This document shows positions 21,142 to 29,970 of a DNA stretch of 40,320 nucleotides, piece by piece. Every line of letters begins with the position of its first letter. Position 1 is the stretch's first letter. The stretch is from NCBI RefSeq assembly GCF_001073155.1, contig NZ_JVEE01000017.1:78816-119135 (forward strand), written 5' to 3'. This DNA is from Streptococcus parasanguinis. GTDB lineage: Bacteria > Bacillota > Bacilli > Lactobacillales > Streptococcaceae. A model generated the notes under the pieces. It saw only the letters and a list, made by a program, of their open reading frames with translations. It was not told where the DNA came from and did no database searches. The position numbers and the translations under genes were made by a program.

Positions 21142-21164
21142 AAAAAACGCCTCGAAAGGCGTTT
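21142..21164 (-). terminator. Terminator of the glycogen operon
   Basis: Minus-strand stem AAACGCCT / AGGCGTTT, four-base loop, then a T-run, 16 bases after the glgA stop. Confidence 0.85.
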
Positions 21165-21179
21165 GTATCATAGATCTAT

Positions 21180-22607
21180 TTATAAGGATTGGTACAAATC
21201 ATTGTATCGTTGACTAGCCGTATCCCATGAGAAGTCACGCGTCATAGCTTGCTCTTGCAGACCATACCAAGCCTGTTTGTCATTGTAGTAGACAGCCAAG
21301 GCTTCATCAACTGCCCAGTTAAACCAATAGCCAGACAAATTATTGAAGCTAAAGCCTGTTCCACTTCCATCAACAGCATTATACGGTTGGACCGTATCTC
21401 GAAGTCCGCCGACTTCATGCACCAAAGGAAGAGTTCCATAACGCATGGCCATCATCTGAGAAAGGCCACATGGTTCAAAGCGGCTTGGCATCAAGAAGAC
21501 ATCCGACGCTGCATAGATTTCTTGGGCCAATTGGACATCAAATGTGATATTCGCTGAAAGTTTATCTGGGTAGGCTTGACCAAACCAAGCAAAGGCATTT
21601 TCAAATCCAGGATCTCCTGTACCGAGCAAGACAATCTGAATATCCTTTTGCAAAAGTTGATGCAACTCTTCTACCACCACATCAAAACCTTTTTGACGTG
21701 TCAAACGAGAGACGATCCCAAATAAAGGAACATCATCGCGAACAGGTAGACCAACACGTTCTTGAAGAGCTCGTTTGCTAGCTGCTTTACCTGAAAGATC
21801 TGAGAGACTGAAGTGATAGGTCAAGAGTGGATCCGTTTCAGGATTATACAGATCCGCATCAATCCCGTTAACAATTCCGGTCACCTTGCCAGACTCCATC
21901 CGAAGGATCTGATCCAAGCCACAACCATATTCAGCAGTCATAATCTCATGCGCATAGCTAGGAGAAACAGTTGTCACACGGTCAGCATATAGAATGCCGG
22001 CTTTCATCCAGTTCAGGCAATCATTCCACCGAAGCGTTCCATCTGCATAGCGTTCAAATCCAACTCCGAATAGGTCCCATAACATTCCTGGGTCGAACTG
22101 ACCTTGGAATTCCAAATTATGGATAGTCAATACTGTTTTAATTCCATGATAAGCTTGAATCCAACGGTATTTTTCCTTCAGCAAGAAAGGAATCATCGCT
22201 GTATGGTAATCATGGGCATGAAGAACATCTGGAATGAAGTCAACCCGTTCCATCGTTTCTAAGGCCGCGAGCTGGAAGAAGGCAAAGCGTTCACCATCAT
22301 CAAAGTCACCATACACATGGCCCCTAAAGAAATAATGTTGGTTATCAATAAAGTAAAAGGTGACTCCATCTCGCACAATGCGTTTCACACCCACATATTG
22401 ACTTCTCCAGCCAACCTTGGTCTCAAAATGCAAGACATCTTCGATTTGATCTCCAAACTTGGCCTCTACCATATCATAGTAAGGGAGGATCACGCGCACA
22501 TCATGACCACTTTTCGCTAAGGATTTAGGAAGAGCGCCAATAACGTCTCCCAAACCACCTGTTTTAGAAAACGGTGCTCCTTCAGCTGCAACAAATAATA
22601 GTTTCAT
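21180..22607 (-). CDS. glgA: Glycogen synthase GlgA
   Basis: Adds glucose from ADP-glucose to the growing alpha-1,4-glucan in the cytoplasm (GT5 family, GT-B fold). The 475-residue protein has the N-terminal ADP-glucose-binding motif KTGGLGD (residues 15-21) and the C-terminal donor-site region [18 protein letters not shown]. Its ATG overlaps the glgD stop by one base (TAATG). It is the last gene of glgBCDA and is followed by a terminator, so no glgP phosphorylase gene follows here. Confidence 0.97.
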   Translation of the reverse strand: MKLLFVAAEGAPFSKTGGLGDVIGALPKSLAKSGHDVRVILPYYDMVEAKFGDQIEDVLHFETKVGWRSQYVGVKRIVRDGVTFYFIDNQHYFFRGHVYGDFDDGERFAFFQLAALETMERVDFIPDVLHAHDYHTAMIPFLLKEKYRWIQAYHGIKTVLTIHNLEFQGQFDPGMLWDLFGVGFERYADGTLRWNDCLNWMKAGILYADRVTTVSPSYAHEIMTAEYGCGLDQILRMESGKVTGIVNGIDADLYNPETDPLLTYHFSLSDLSGKAASKRALQERVGLPVRDDVPLFGIVSRLTRQKGFDVVVEELHQLLQKDIQIVLLGTGDPGFENAFAWFGQAYPDKLSANITFDVQLAQEIYAASDVFLMPSRFEPCGLSQMMAMRYGTLPLVHEVGGLRDTVQPYNAVDGSGTGFSFNNLSGYWFNWAVDEALAVYYNDKQAWYGLQEQAMTRDFSWDTASQRYNDLYQSL

Positions 22608-23743
22608 TAGACAATATCCTCTGTAACAATCGTTCCTTTTTTAACCACGACAGGTGCTTCTTCTGTCCCACGAATCGTCACACCAGCAGCCACTTCGACA
22701 CCCTTATCCAGGATGGCATGTTCGACGATTGCATTTTCATGAATCACAACACCAGGGAAGAGAAGACTACTGCGGACCTCTGAACCTTCATGAAGGCGTA
22801 CCCGACGTGAAACAATGGAACGTTCAACGGTTCCTTCTACAATACTACCCGAAGCAAATTGAGACGTTTTAATATGTGATGTCTTGGAATAATACGTTGG
22901 TTCTTCATTCTTCACTTTCGTATACACCTTTTGGTTTGGTGAAAAGAGCTTCATGAATTTTTGGTTTTCCAACATATCCAAGTTTGCATGGTAGTATGAT
23001 TCAACTGAATGAATATTGGCTAAGTAACCTGTATATTCAAAGGCAAAAGCATTGTATTCCACCGCCAAATCACGCAAGATATAGCGCAATTTTTGTGGGT
23101 ATTCTTTCTTAGCTTCTTCTTCAATTTTTTCAATCAACCAAGGAGTGTCCACAATAAAGACATCTGTTGACATGTTGTAGACTTCGTCAGGATCCTTGCC
23201 ATCAAAAAGTCTTTGCTCTGAAACATGGTCTGTTTCATCAATTTTCAAGACAGCATTGACTTCAGAGATATTTTGAAGATGTAACTTCTTATAAACCACT
23301 GTAATCGGACGATCAATGGTATTATGAAGGTGGAAAATTTGGTTGAGGTCAATATTCATCAAAACATCACAGTTTAAAGCAACTGTTTGGTTGGAACCAG
23401 ACCGTTTCAAATAGGTCAACAATTGTTGGTAATATTCTGGCCCTACCGTTGTATTTTCAACAGGAGTATTATAGATTCCGAGGTAATAGTGGCTCAATAA
23501 AGTAGACAAGCCCCACTCACGACCTGAACGAATATGGTCAAAGACCGAACTAATATTTTCTTGTTGGAAAATCCCAAAAACACTACGAATACCAGCATTC
23601 GCAAGACTAGACAACGGGAAGTCAATCAAGCGGTATTTCCCATCAAACGGTAGGGATGCTACCGGACGATGGCTGGTCAAAGTGGACATATCATGATACC
23701 CAACTGTATTTCCTAAAATGGCTGAATATTTATCAATCTTCAT
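22607..23743 (-). CDS. glgD: ADP-glucose pyrophosphorylase regulatory subunit GlgD
   Basis: A 378-residue GlgC paralogue found in low-GC Gram-positives, where GlgC and GlgD form a heteromer. Near the N-terminus it reads [22 protein letters not shown] in two parts where GlgC has GGQGTRL, so the nucleotide-binding/catalytic loop is degenerate; this fits a supporting rather than catalytic role. The left-handed beta-helix repeats (hexapeptide V-x-x-x pattern) fill the C-terminal third. It overlaps glgC by 11 bp. Confidence 0.95.
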   Translation of the reverse strand: MKIDKYSAILGNTVGYHDMSTLTSHRPVASLPFDGKYRLIDFPLSSLANAGIRSVFGIFQQENISSVFDHIRSGREWGLSTLLSHYYLGIYNTPVENTTVGPEYYQQLLTYLKRSGSNQTVALNCDVLMNIDLNQIFHLHNTIDRPITVVYKKLHLQNISEVNAVLKIDETDHVSEQRLFDGKDPDEVYNMSTDVFIVDTPWLIEKIEEEAKKEYPQKLRYILRDLAVEYNAFAFEYTGYLANIHSVESYYHANLDMLENQKFMKLFSPNQKVYTKVKNEEPTYYSKTSHIKTSQFASGSIVEGTVERSIVSRRVRLHEGSEVRSSLLFPGVVIHENAIVEHAILDKGVEVAAGVTIRGTEEAPVVVKKGTIVTEDIV

Positions 23744-24875
23744 CTGTTGCTACCCCCACTTTTTCATTGTAACCGACAACTTGTACTTCCTCTGTTCCAT
23801 CAATCACGACACCTTCTGCAATGACTGCACCTTCTCCGATAATCGCGCGTTTCACGACAGCTCCTTTACCGATAATGGCATTGCTCATCACGACAGCATC
23901 TTCAACAACTGCTCCTTCACGAACTTGAGCTTCTGTTGATAAGATGGAGTGTTTGACTGTACCGTCTACCAAACAACCATCGACTACAAGAGAATCTTCG
24001 ATGTGAGCATGTTCCCCAAAGAAGTTTGGTGGTGAAATAAGGTTGCGTGAATAGATTTTCCAGTGACGATCGCGACTATCCAAGGCATTATTTGGATCGA
24101 TATATTCCATATTGGCTTCCCAAAGAGACTCAATCGTACCAACGTCTTTCCAATAACCATTGAATTCATATGCATAAACACTTTCGCCTGATTCTAGATA
24201 CGTTGGAATGACATTTTTACCGAAGTCTGACATATCGATATCGCTCTTTTCAGCAGCAACTAACATATTGCGCAGACGAGCCCAGTCAAAGATGTAAATC
24301 CCCATTGAAGCCTTAGTTGATTTTGGTTCCGCTGGTTTTTCTTCAAATTCGACAATCCGATTATTGGCATCTGTATTCATGATTCCAAAACGGCTTGCTT
24401 CCTTCAAAGGAACATCTAGGACGGCAACAGTCAAGCTTGCGTTATTATCCTTGTGTGCTTGAAGCATGTCATCGTAATCCATCTTGTAGATGTGGTCCCC
24501 AGATAGAATCAAGACATATTCCGGATTGATGCTGTCGATATAGTCGATGTTTTGGAGAATAGCATGACTAGTTCCTTCGAACCACCGATTTCCTTCACTA
24601 GCTGAATAAGGTTGGAGAATAGACACACCTGTATTGATTCCATCCAAGCCCCAGCTGGAACCATTCCCAATATGGCTGTTAAGGGCAAGTGGTTGATACT
24701 GTGTAATCACACCAACATTGTGAATTCCTGAGTTGGCACAGTTTGAGAGAGCAAAATCGATAATCCGATAGCGCCCACCAAATTGAACCGCAGGTTTCGC
24801 GATGTTTTTGGTTAATTTTCCAAGACGTGTTCCTTGCCCACCGGCAAGAATTAAAGCGAGCATTTCATTCTTCAT
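23733..24875 (-). CDS. glgC: Glucose-1-phosphate adenylyltransferase GlgC
   Basis: Makes ADP-glucose and pyrophosphate from ATP and glucose-1-phosphate, the committed step of glycogen synthesis. The 380-residue protein keeps the catalytic loop [12 protein letters not shown] (11-22) and K27-P28, the segment [10 protein letters not shown], and the sugar-phosphate region [14 protein letters not shown]-terminal beta-helix completes it. It lies 50 bp after glgB. Confidence 0.97.
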   Translation of the reverse strand: MKNEMLALILAGGQGTRLGKLTKNIAKPAVQFGGRYRIIDFALSNCANSGIHNVGVITQYQPLALNSHIGNGSSWGLDGINTGVSILQPYSASEGNRWFEGTSHAILQNIDYIDSINPEYVLILSGDHIYKMDYDDMLQAHKDNNASLTVAVLDVPLKEASRFGIMNTDANNRIVEFEEKPAEPKSTKASMGIYIFDWARLRNMLVAAEKSDIDMSDFGKNVIPTYLESGESVYAYEFNGYWKDVGTIESLWEANMEYIDPNNALDSRDRHWKIYSRNLISPPNFFGEHAHIEDSLVVDGCLVDGTVKHSILSTEAQVREGAVVEDAVVMSNAIIGKGAVVKRAIIGEGAVIAEGVVIDGTEEVQVVGYNEKVGVATDED

Positions 24876-24925
24876 TGACTACTTCCTCTTTTTAAAGCTT
24901 GGACTCCCTTAGAGTCAACCGATCA

Positions 24926-26833
24926 TCATTTTTTATCTGATGTTTTAGATTTCGTTTTGCGAACCTTCCGTTTCACCTTCCAAATGCTAGCCCCTAAAGC
25001 CGGCAAAGTAAAGGTCAAAGTTTGTTCATAATCCTTCCACAGTCCATCTTGAGACTGAACTGTCGGATTGTGCTCTTTCCAGACACCTCCCCATTCTTCT
25101 AATTCTGTATTCCAAATTTCTTCATAGACAGCTGATACAGGCACACCAATCGTAAAGTCCTTGCGTTCTACTGGTGCCATATTAAAGACGCACACCAGAA
25201 TATCTCCTTTACGATTTTTCCGAGCCATAGACAAAACGCTCTGATCCCGGTTATCTGCATCAATAATCTCTAAGCCATCAAAGCTATCATCAATCTCCCA
25301 CAATTCCTTGTGTTCTTTGTAGAAATGATTGAGCTGAGAAGTGAAACGACGCATCTTAGCATTCATTTCATCCTCTAGATTGCCCCATTCCAGTTGCTCT
25401 TCTGACTTCCATTCCAAAAACTGGCCAAATTCTGAACCCATAAAGAGTAATTTCTTACCTGGATGACAGATCTGATAGGTCAAGAGGTTACGGAGTCCAG
25501 CAAATTGATTGTAACGATCTCCCCACATCTTATGCATCAAACTCTTCTTACCATGCACCACTTCATCGTGTGAAAATGGTAGTAAGAAGTTTTCAGAAAA
25601 TGCATACATGAAACTAAAGGTTACCAGGTTAAAGTCAAATTTCCGGTAGATGGGATCTTCTTCGTAGAATCGAAGGATATCATTCATCCAACCCATATTC
25701 CATTTATAGTCAAAGCCAAGTCCACCTTCTTCTTCAGGACCCGTGATCTTTTGACCAGCAGAACTTTCTTCTGCAATCATCATGACATCTGGGTGTTCGT
25801 TCTTGATAATCGCATTCAAACGTCTAAGGAAATGAACACCTTCATAGTTGAGGTTTCCACCATCAATATTTGGTGTCCATGGACCGCTATCGTAATCAAG
25901 ATAGAGCATATTGCTCACCGCATCGACCCGAATCCCGTCTAAATGATAGGTATCAATCCAAAACTTCAAACTAGAAATCAAGAATGACTGGACTTGATTC
26001 TTTCCTAAGTCGAAGTTCAAAGCTCCCCAACCATAGTTATGGGCCCGATGTTCATCCTGGTATTCAAAGGTTGGTGTTCCATCATAATACGCCAAGGCAT
26101 CATCATTGATAATGAAATGTCCTGGTACCCAATCCACAATCACTCCGATATTGTTGAGGTGGCATTCTTCCACGAAGTCTTGAAACTCTTCTGGGCTACC
26201 ATAAGTCTGCTCGAGTGCAAAATATCCCATAAGCTGATAGCCCCAACTCAAGCCCAATGGATGGGCCATCACTGGCATAAATTCCACGTGGGTGTAGTTC
26301 ATCTCTACCAGATACGGAATGAGTTCATCTTTTAGTTGTTTGAAGGTATAGGAACTATGATCCTCATTACGTTTCCACGATCCTGCGTGAACCTCATAAA
26401 TATTAACAGGTCGTTCCTTAAAACCAAGTTTTTTGCGGCGTGCTCTCCAGAGACCATCTTTCCAGTTTTTCTCTGGAATGGTCTTAATAATAGATCCTGT
26501 ATTGGGTCTCTTTTCCATCCATAACGCTAGAGGATCGATTTTTTGCACCTGATGACCATTTTGTCGAGTCACCAAATACTTGTATATATCTCCCTCTTTT
26601 GCATCGGAACAGAAGACTTCCCAGACGCCTCCTTCATTACGAACCATTGGAATTTTACGAGCTTCCCAATCAGTGAAATCACCAATCAGATCCACCGCCT
26701 GAGCATTGGGAGCCCAAACACGGAAGGTAAAGCCTTCTTGTTCTCCCCTTGTTTCCTTGTGAGCTCCTAAGTACTCTTGAAGATGGAAATTATCCCCTCT
26801 TCCAAATGTCCATAAGTCTGTGCTTCTATCCAT
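24926..26833 (-). CDS. glgB: 1,4-alpha-glucan branching enzyme GlgB
   Basis: Introduces alpha-1,6 branches into glycogen (GH13 family). The 635-residue protein has a CBM48 domain (about residues 30-120) and a catalytic barrel with the nucleophile D304 in [10 protein letters not shown], acid/base E355 in AEES and the third carboxylate in FSHDEVVHG (D423). A Lys/Arg-rich tail ends the protein. First gene of the operon; the ATG at 26831-26833 has an AGAGGTG ribosome site and lies just downstream of a cre-overlapped promoter. Confidence 0.97.
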   Translation of the reverse strand: MDRSTDLWTFGRGDNFHLQEYLGAHKETRGEQEGFTFRVWAPNAQAVDLIGDFTDWEARKIPMVRNEGGVWEVFCSDAKEGDIYKYLVTRQNGHQVQKIDPLALWMEKRPNTGSIIKTIPEKNWKDGLWRARRKKLGFKERPVNIYEVHAGSWKRNEDHSSYTFKQLKDELIPYLVEMNYTHVEFMPVMAHPLGLSWGYQLMGYFALEQTYGSPEEFQDFVEECHLNNIGVIVDWVPGHFIINDDALAYYDGTPTFEYQDEHRAHNYGWGALNFDLGKNQVQSFLISSLKFWIDTYHLDGIRVDAVSNMLYLDYDSGPWTPNIDGGNLNYEGVHFLRRLNAIIKNEHPDVMMIAEESSAGQKITGPEEEGGLGFDYKWNMGWMNDILRFYEEDPIYRKFDFNLVTFSFMYAFSENFLLPFSHDEVVHGKKSLMHKMWGDRYNQFAGLRNLLTYQICHPGKKLLFMGSEFGQFLEWKSEEQLEWGNLEDEMNAKMRRFTSQLNHFYKEHKELWEIDDSFDGLEIIDADNRDQSVLSMARKNRKGDILVCVFNMAPVERKDFTIGVPVSAVYEEIWNTELEEWGGVWKEHNPTVQSQDGLWKDYEQTLTFTLPALGASIWKVKRKVRKTKSKTSDKK

Positions 26834-26852
26834 ATACTCACCTCTTTGCTTT

Positions 26853-26868
26853 TTGAAAGCGTTTTCTA
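26853..26868 (-). promoter_or_regulatory. cre site (CcpA operator) for glgBCDA
   Basis: Minus strand TAGAAAACGCTTTCAA matches the cre consensus (WTGNAANCGNWNNCAW) at all fixed positions but one. It covers about +3 to +18 relative to the predicted start, a position where CcpA normally blocks transcription. This predicts that glycogen synthesis is under carbon catabolite repression. Confidence 0.75.
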
Positions 26869-26877
26869 TTTGATATT

Positions 26878-26906
26878 ATTCTACTATAAAATCACTTAAT
26901 TTTCAA
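26878..26906 (-). promoter_or_regulatory. Proximal promoter of glgBCDA
   Basis: Minus strand TTGAAA (26901-26906), 17-bp spacer, TAGAAT (26878-26883). Predicted start about 26871, directly before the cre site. Confidence 0.7.
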
Positions 26907-27010
26907 GTTGATTCCTGTAAAATCATGTAAAATTATCAGGAAAAGTTTTTCCATTTTCTTTCCCGAACCTTTTCGATCCTTCCTTGGTCATCCTCCTTAT
27001 CTTACTTACG

Positions 27011-27038
27011 ATTATACTATATATACGAGGAAAATCAA
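27011..27038 (-). promoter_or_regulatory. Distal promoter upstream of glgB
   Basis: Minus strand TTGATT (27033-27038), 16-bp spacer, consensus TATAAT (27011-27016). Predicted start about 27004, about 170 nt before glgB. Confidence 0.55.
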
Positions 27039-27119
27039 ACAAAAACCGAACATTTAAATCACTATTTTTATTACTAACTAGTTTATTACGAATAAAATGA
27101 ACATTTTTATGAACAATGT

Positions 27120-27152
27120 AAAAAAAGACTAAGACAGATTTGTCTTAGTCTT
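27120..27152 (-). terminator. Terminator of ptsHI
   Basis: Minus-strand perfect 12-bp stem AAGACTAAGACA / TGTCTTAGTCTT with a four-base loop and a run of seven T, about 10 bases after the ptsI stop. Confidence 0.9.
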
Positions 27153-27161
27153 GTTGAATTC

Positions 27162-28895
27162 TTAGTCTACGTTCACGTATTCTTTTGAAAGTTCAAGAAC
27201 TTCTTCCATTGTTGAACATTCAGTAAGAGCACGGTTAGCGTATTCTTGCATTTTAGCTGTGTCGAGTTTCTTCATCAAGCTACGTGTACGAAGGACAGAT
27301 GTCGCTGACATTGAGAACTCATCCAAGCCCATTCCGACAAGAAGTGGAACAGCAGTTTGGTCACCGGCCATTTCACCACACATACCAGCCCATTTGCCTT
27401 CAGCGTGAGCCGCTTTGATCACGTTGTTGATCAAACGAAGGATAGATGGGTTATATGGTTGGTAAAGGTATGATACTTGCTCGTTCATACGGTCAGCAGC
27501 CATTGTGTATTGGATTAAGTCGTTAGTACCAATTGAGAAGAAATCAACTTCTTTAGCAAATTGATCCGCAAGCATTGCTGCAGCTGGGATTTCAATCATG
27601 ATTCCTACTTGGATATCGTCTGCAACAGCAACACCTTCCGCAAGCAATTTAGCCTTTTCTTCTTCAAGAATACCCTTAGCTGTACGGAACTCAGTTAACA
27701 AAGCAACCATTGGGAACATGATCCGCAATTTACCGTGAACAGATGCACGAAGCAAGGCACGCAATTGTGTGCGGAACATTTGGTTACCAGTTTCAGAGAT
27801 AGAAATACGCAAAGCACGGAAACCTAAGAATGGGTTCATTTCTTTAGGAAGGTCGAAATAAGGAAGTTCTTTATCCCCACCGATATCCATTGTACGAACA
27901 ACCACAGGTTTACCGTTCATACCTTCAAGAACAGCTTTGTAAGCTTCGTATTGGTCATCTTCTGTAGGGAAGTCTTGAGAATCCATGTACAAGAATTCTG
28001 TACGATAGAGACCAACAGCTTCTGCACCATTATCGTTTACACCTTCAACATCTTTAGGTGTACCGATGTTGGCAGCCAACTCGAAGTGTTTTCCATCAGC
28101 AGTCACTGTTTTCGCATCTTTAAGGAGAGCCCATTCAGCTTTTTGTTTCGCATAAGCTTCACCAGCTGCTTTGAACTCTGCGATTTGTTCTTCAGTAGGG
28201 TTGATCACTACTTCACCAGTGATCCCTGAAACAGCCAAAACATCGCCATCTTTGACAAGTTCTGTGATGTTATTTGTACCAAGAACAGCTGCGATTTCAA
28301 GTGTACGAGCCATGATAGCTGAGTGACTGGTACGTCCACCGATATTCGTAACAAAAGCTTTTACATACTTTTTGTTCAACTGTGCTGTATCAGATGGAGT
28401 CAAGTCATGCGCAACCACGATTGCTTCTTCATTGATAGAAGCAGGGTTTGGCAATTTTTTACCAAGCAAGTTGGCAAGGACACGTTTGGTAACGTCACGA
28501 ATATCTGCTGCACGTTCTTGCATGTAAGGATTGTCTTCCATTCCTTCAAAGATCGCAATGAACATGTCAGTGACTTCTTTCAAGCCAGCTTCTGCATTGA
28601 TTTTTTTCGTACGAATTGTTTCTTTGATCTGACCAATCATTTCAGGGTCAGCCAGAACCATCATATGCGCATCAAAAACTTGCGCTGCTTCTTCACCAAG
28701 GCTTGCTACTGCATTCTCCCGAATAAGAGAAAGCTCGTTTTGTGAAGCTTCAAGAGCTGCATCCAAACGAGCTTCTTCTGCACTTGTATCTTCGACTGAA
28801 ACAGTCTCAAATGATAAGTCTGGTTGAATGAGCAAATATGCCTTAGCAACGGCAACACCGTCAGATGCTGCAATTCCTTTTAGCATTTTTGTCAT
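27162..28895 (-). CDS. ptsI: PTS Enzyme I
   Basis: Takes phosphate from phosphoenolpyruvate and passes it to HPr, the first step of PTS sugar uptake. The 577-residue protein carries the phospho-accepting H191 in [13 protein letters not shown], the PEP-binding barrel with [12 protein letters not shown], and the C-terminal [10 protein letters not shown] with the active-site Cys. It starts 3 bases after the ptsH stop, with a GAAGGA-type ribosome site inside the end of ptsH, so both are made from one mRNA. Confidence 0.97.
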   Translation of the reverse strand: MTKMLKGIAASDGVAVAKAYLLIQPDLSFETVSVEDTSAEEARLDAALEASQNELSLIRENAVASLGEEAAQVFDAHMMVLADPEMIGQIKETIRTKKINAEAGLKEVTDMFIAIFEGMEDNPYMQERAADIRDVTKRVLANLLGKKLPNPASINEEAIVVAHDLTPSDTAQLNKKYVKAFVTNIGGRTSHSAIMARTLEIAAVLGTNNITELVKDGDVLAVSGITGEVVINPTEEQIAEFKAAGEAYAKQKAEWALLKDAKTVTADGKHFELAANIGTPKDVEGVNDNGAEAVGLYRTEFLYMDSQDFPTEDDQYEAYKAVLEGMNGKPVVVRTMDIGGDKELPYFDLPKEMNPFLGFRALRISISETGNQMFRTQLRALLRASVHGKLRIMFPMVALLTEFRTAKGILEEEKAKLLAEGVAVADDIQVGIMIEIPAAAMLADQFAKEVDFFSIGTNDLIQYTMAADRMNEQVSYLYQPYNPSILRLINNVIKAAHAEGKWAGMCGEMAGDQTAVPLLVGMGLDEFSMSATSVLRTRSLMKKLDTAKMQEYANRALTECSTMEEVLELSKEYVNVD

Positions 28896-28898
28896 ATT

Positions 28899-29162
28899 TT
28901 AAGCCAATCCTTCTTTAGTCATTGTTTCTGAGATAGCTGCGATAGCATCATCAGCGTCAGCACCTTCTGCAGAGATTACAACGTCTGCTCCTTGACCAAC
29001 ACCAAGGCTCATAACACCCATGATTGATTTCAAGTTAACTGATTTACCTTTGTATTCAAGAGTAATATCTGAAGCAAATTTGCTAGCAGTTTGAACCAAC
29101 AAAGTTGCTGGACGTGCGTGGATACCTGTTTCTGCCACGATGTGGAAATCTTTAGAAGCCAT
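28899..29162 (-). CDS. ptsH: PTS phosphocarrier protein HPr
   Basis: HPr carries phosphate from Enzyme I to sugar-specific EII proteins. In Gram-positives, HPr phosphorylated on Ser46 is the co-repressor of CcpA, linking this gene to the cre site before glgB. The 87-residue protein has the phospho-accepting H15 in [10 protein letters not shown] and S46 in [10 protein letters not shown]. The ATG at 29160-29162 has an AAGGAGAG ribosome site. Confidence 0.98.
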   Translation of the reverse strand: MASKDFHIVAETGIHARPATLLVQTASKFASDITLEYKGKSVNLKSIMGVMSLGVGQGADVVISAEGADADDAIAAISETMTKEGLA

Positions 29163-29225
29163 AGTTTGACTCTCCTTTTTAAAAATAGTTTTTGAGTTAC
29201 CTTTTGATAACCCTTACAATTTGGT

Positions 29226-29254
29226 ATTATATCATCTTTTGAAATTTTTTTCAA
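29226..29254 (-). promoter_or_regulatory. Main promoter of ptsHI
   Basis: Minus strand TTGAAA (29249-29254), 17-bp spacer, TATAAT (29226-29231). The leader of about 57 nt contains an 8-bp hairpin (GGGTTATC / GGTAACTC, loop AAAA). The -35 is part of an inverted repeat TTGAAA-AAAA-TTTCAA. Confidence 0.75.
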
Positions 29255-29361
29255 GATTTTTATCACTGACTTACAGAAAAAGACTGAGAAAAATCCCAAT
29301 TTAGATACATTTTAAGAAGCACCTGAAGAACAGAGAAAATATCTTTTCAATTTTCTACTAT

Positions 29362-29391
29362 ATTATAAGTAACATTTTCCTCCGCTTTCAA
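29362..29391 (-). promoter_or_regulatory. Possible distal promoter of ptsHI
   Basis: Minus strand TTGAAA (29386-29391), 18-bp spacer, TATAAT (29362-29367), predicting a start near 29355 and a leader of about 190 nt. Confidence 0.4.
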
Positions 29392-29506
29392 TGAAAAGAA
29401 GCTGTTGAACCACAGGATATTGATTCACCAAAAAATTATAACTAATTAAAGATGCTTTAAAGCCTATTCTTATCCCATTTCTTCGATTTTCACACTTTTC
29501 GCTCAC

Positions 29507-29520
29507 CACAATATATTGTG
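29507..29520 (+). promoter_or_regulatory. NrdR box 1
   Basis: Perfect palindrome CACAATATATTGTG, matching the NrdR operator consensus (acaCwAtATaTwGtGt). It lies about 50 bp upstream of the nrdH -35. NrdR represses ribonucleotide reductase genes when dATP/ATP is bound. Confidence 0.8.
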
Positions 29521-29547
29521 CTTTAAAAACTCCATTTCATCTCTTTG

Positions 29548-29561
29548 CACAATATTTAGTT
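29548..29561 (+). promoter_or_regulatory. NrdR box 2
   Basis: CACAATATTTAGTT, a half-conserved second box starting exactly 41 bp after box 1 (about four helical turns) and ending 8 bp before the -35. Paired boxes at whole-turn spacing are typical of NrdR control. Confidence 0.7.
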
Positions 29562-29569
29562 TTATTTTG

Positions 29570-29598
29570 TTGACAAGTTGCTGGATTTTGTTTATACT
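29570..29598 (+). promoter_or_regulatory. Promoter of nrdH-nrdE
   Basis: Consensus TTGACA (29570-29575), 17-bp spacer, TATACT (29593-29598); predicted start about 29605. Confidence 0.8.
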
Positions 29599-29637
29599 GT
29601 TTACAGATTTATATTTCGATAGGAGAACGGAAAAGAA

Positions 29638-29856
29638 ATGGTAACCATTTATTCAAAAAATAATTGTGTTCAATGCAAAATGACCAAGCGATTCCTCGAT
29701 AGCAATCATGTGGAATACCGCGAAATTAACTTAGACGAACAGCCAGAATTTGTAGAGCATGTTAAGAACCTTGGCTTCAATGCTGCTCCAGTTATTCAAA
29801 CACCGGATGAAGTATTTTCTGGTTTTCAACCAGCTAAGTTGAAGAAACTTTCTTAA
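29638..29856 (+). CDS. nrdH: Glutaredoxin-like NrdH redoxin
   Basis: NrdH is the thioredoxin-fold electron donor that re-reduces class Ib ribonucleotide reductase. The 72-residue protein has the redox pair C10-V-Q-C13 near the N-terminus, and a cis-Pro-type segment AAPVIQT plus the FSGFQPAKL ending typical of NrdH. An AGGAG site is about 11 bases upstream. It is separated from nrdE by a hairpin (29883-29915). Confidence 0.95.
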   Translation: MVTIYSKNNCVQCKMTKRFLDSNHVEYREINLDEQPEFVEHVKNLGFNAAPVIQTPDEVFSGFQPAKLKKLS

Positions 29857-29882
29857 TAAACACAGTATTTTGCTTAAATAGG

Positions 29883-29915
29883 GTCTAGCGTTAGCAACCT
29901 AACACTAGACTTTTT
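29883..29915 (+). terminator. Partial terminator/attenuator between nrdH and nrdE
   Basis: A 12-bp stem GTCTAG-GTTAG / CTAAC-CTAGAC with one mismatch and loop CAAC, followed by five T. nrdE has no evident promoter after it, so it probably lets some transcripts through and makes NrdH mRNA more abundant than NrdE mRNA. Confidence 0.7.
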
Positions 29916-29970
29916 ACTTGGAAAGAGAGGACTTCTCCTCTTCATTTTTTTGAACTAGAAAAGGATTATT

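Larger units (their letters stand above)
26834..27161 (-). other. Intergenic region between ptsI and glgB
   Basis: This 328-bp gap holds the glgB ribosome site, cre and proximal promoter, a second upstream promoter (27011-27038), and the ptsI terminator. The part near 27040-27120 is very AT-rich with nothing else recognised. Two tiny minus-strand reading frames (26923-26991 and 26892-26954) lie in the long leader from the upstream promoter; see findings. Confidence 0.8.
29163..29637. other. Divergent intergenic region between ptsH and nrdH
   Basis: This 475-bp AT-rich gap holds the two ptsH promoters on the minus strand and the nrdH promoter with its two NrdR boxes on the plus strand. Between about 29392 and 29506 I see no gene, hairpin or operator. 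Confidence 0.8.
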
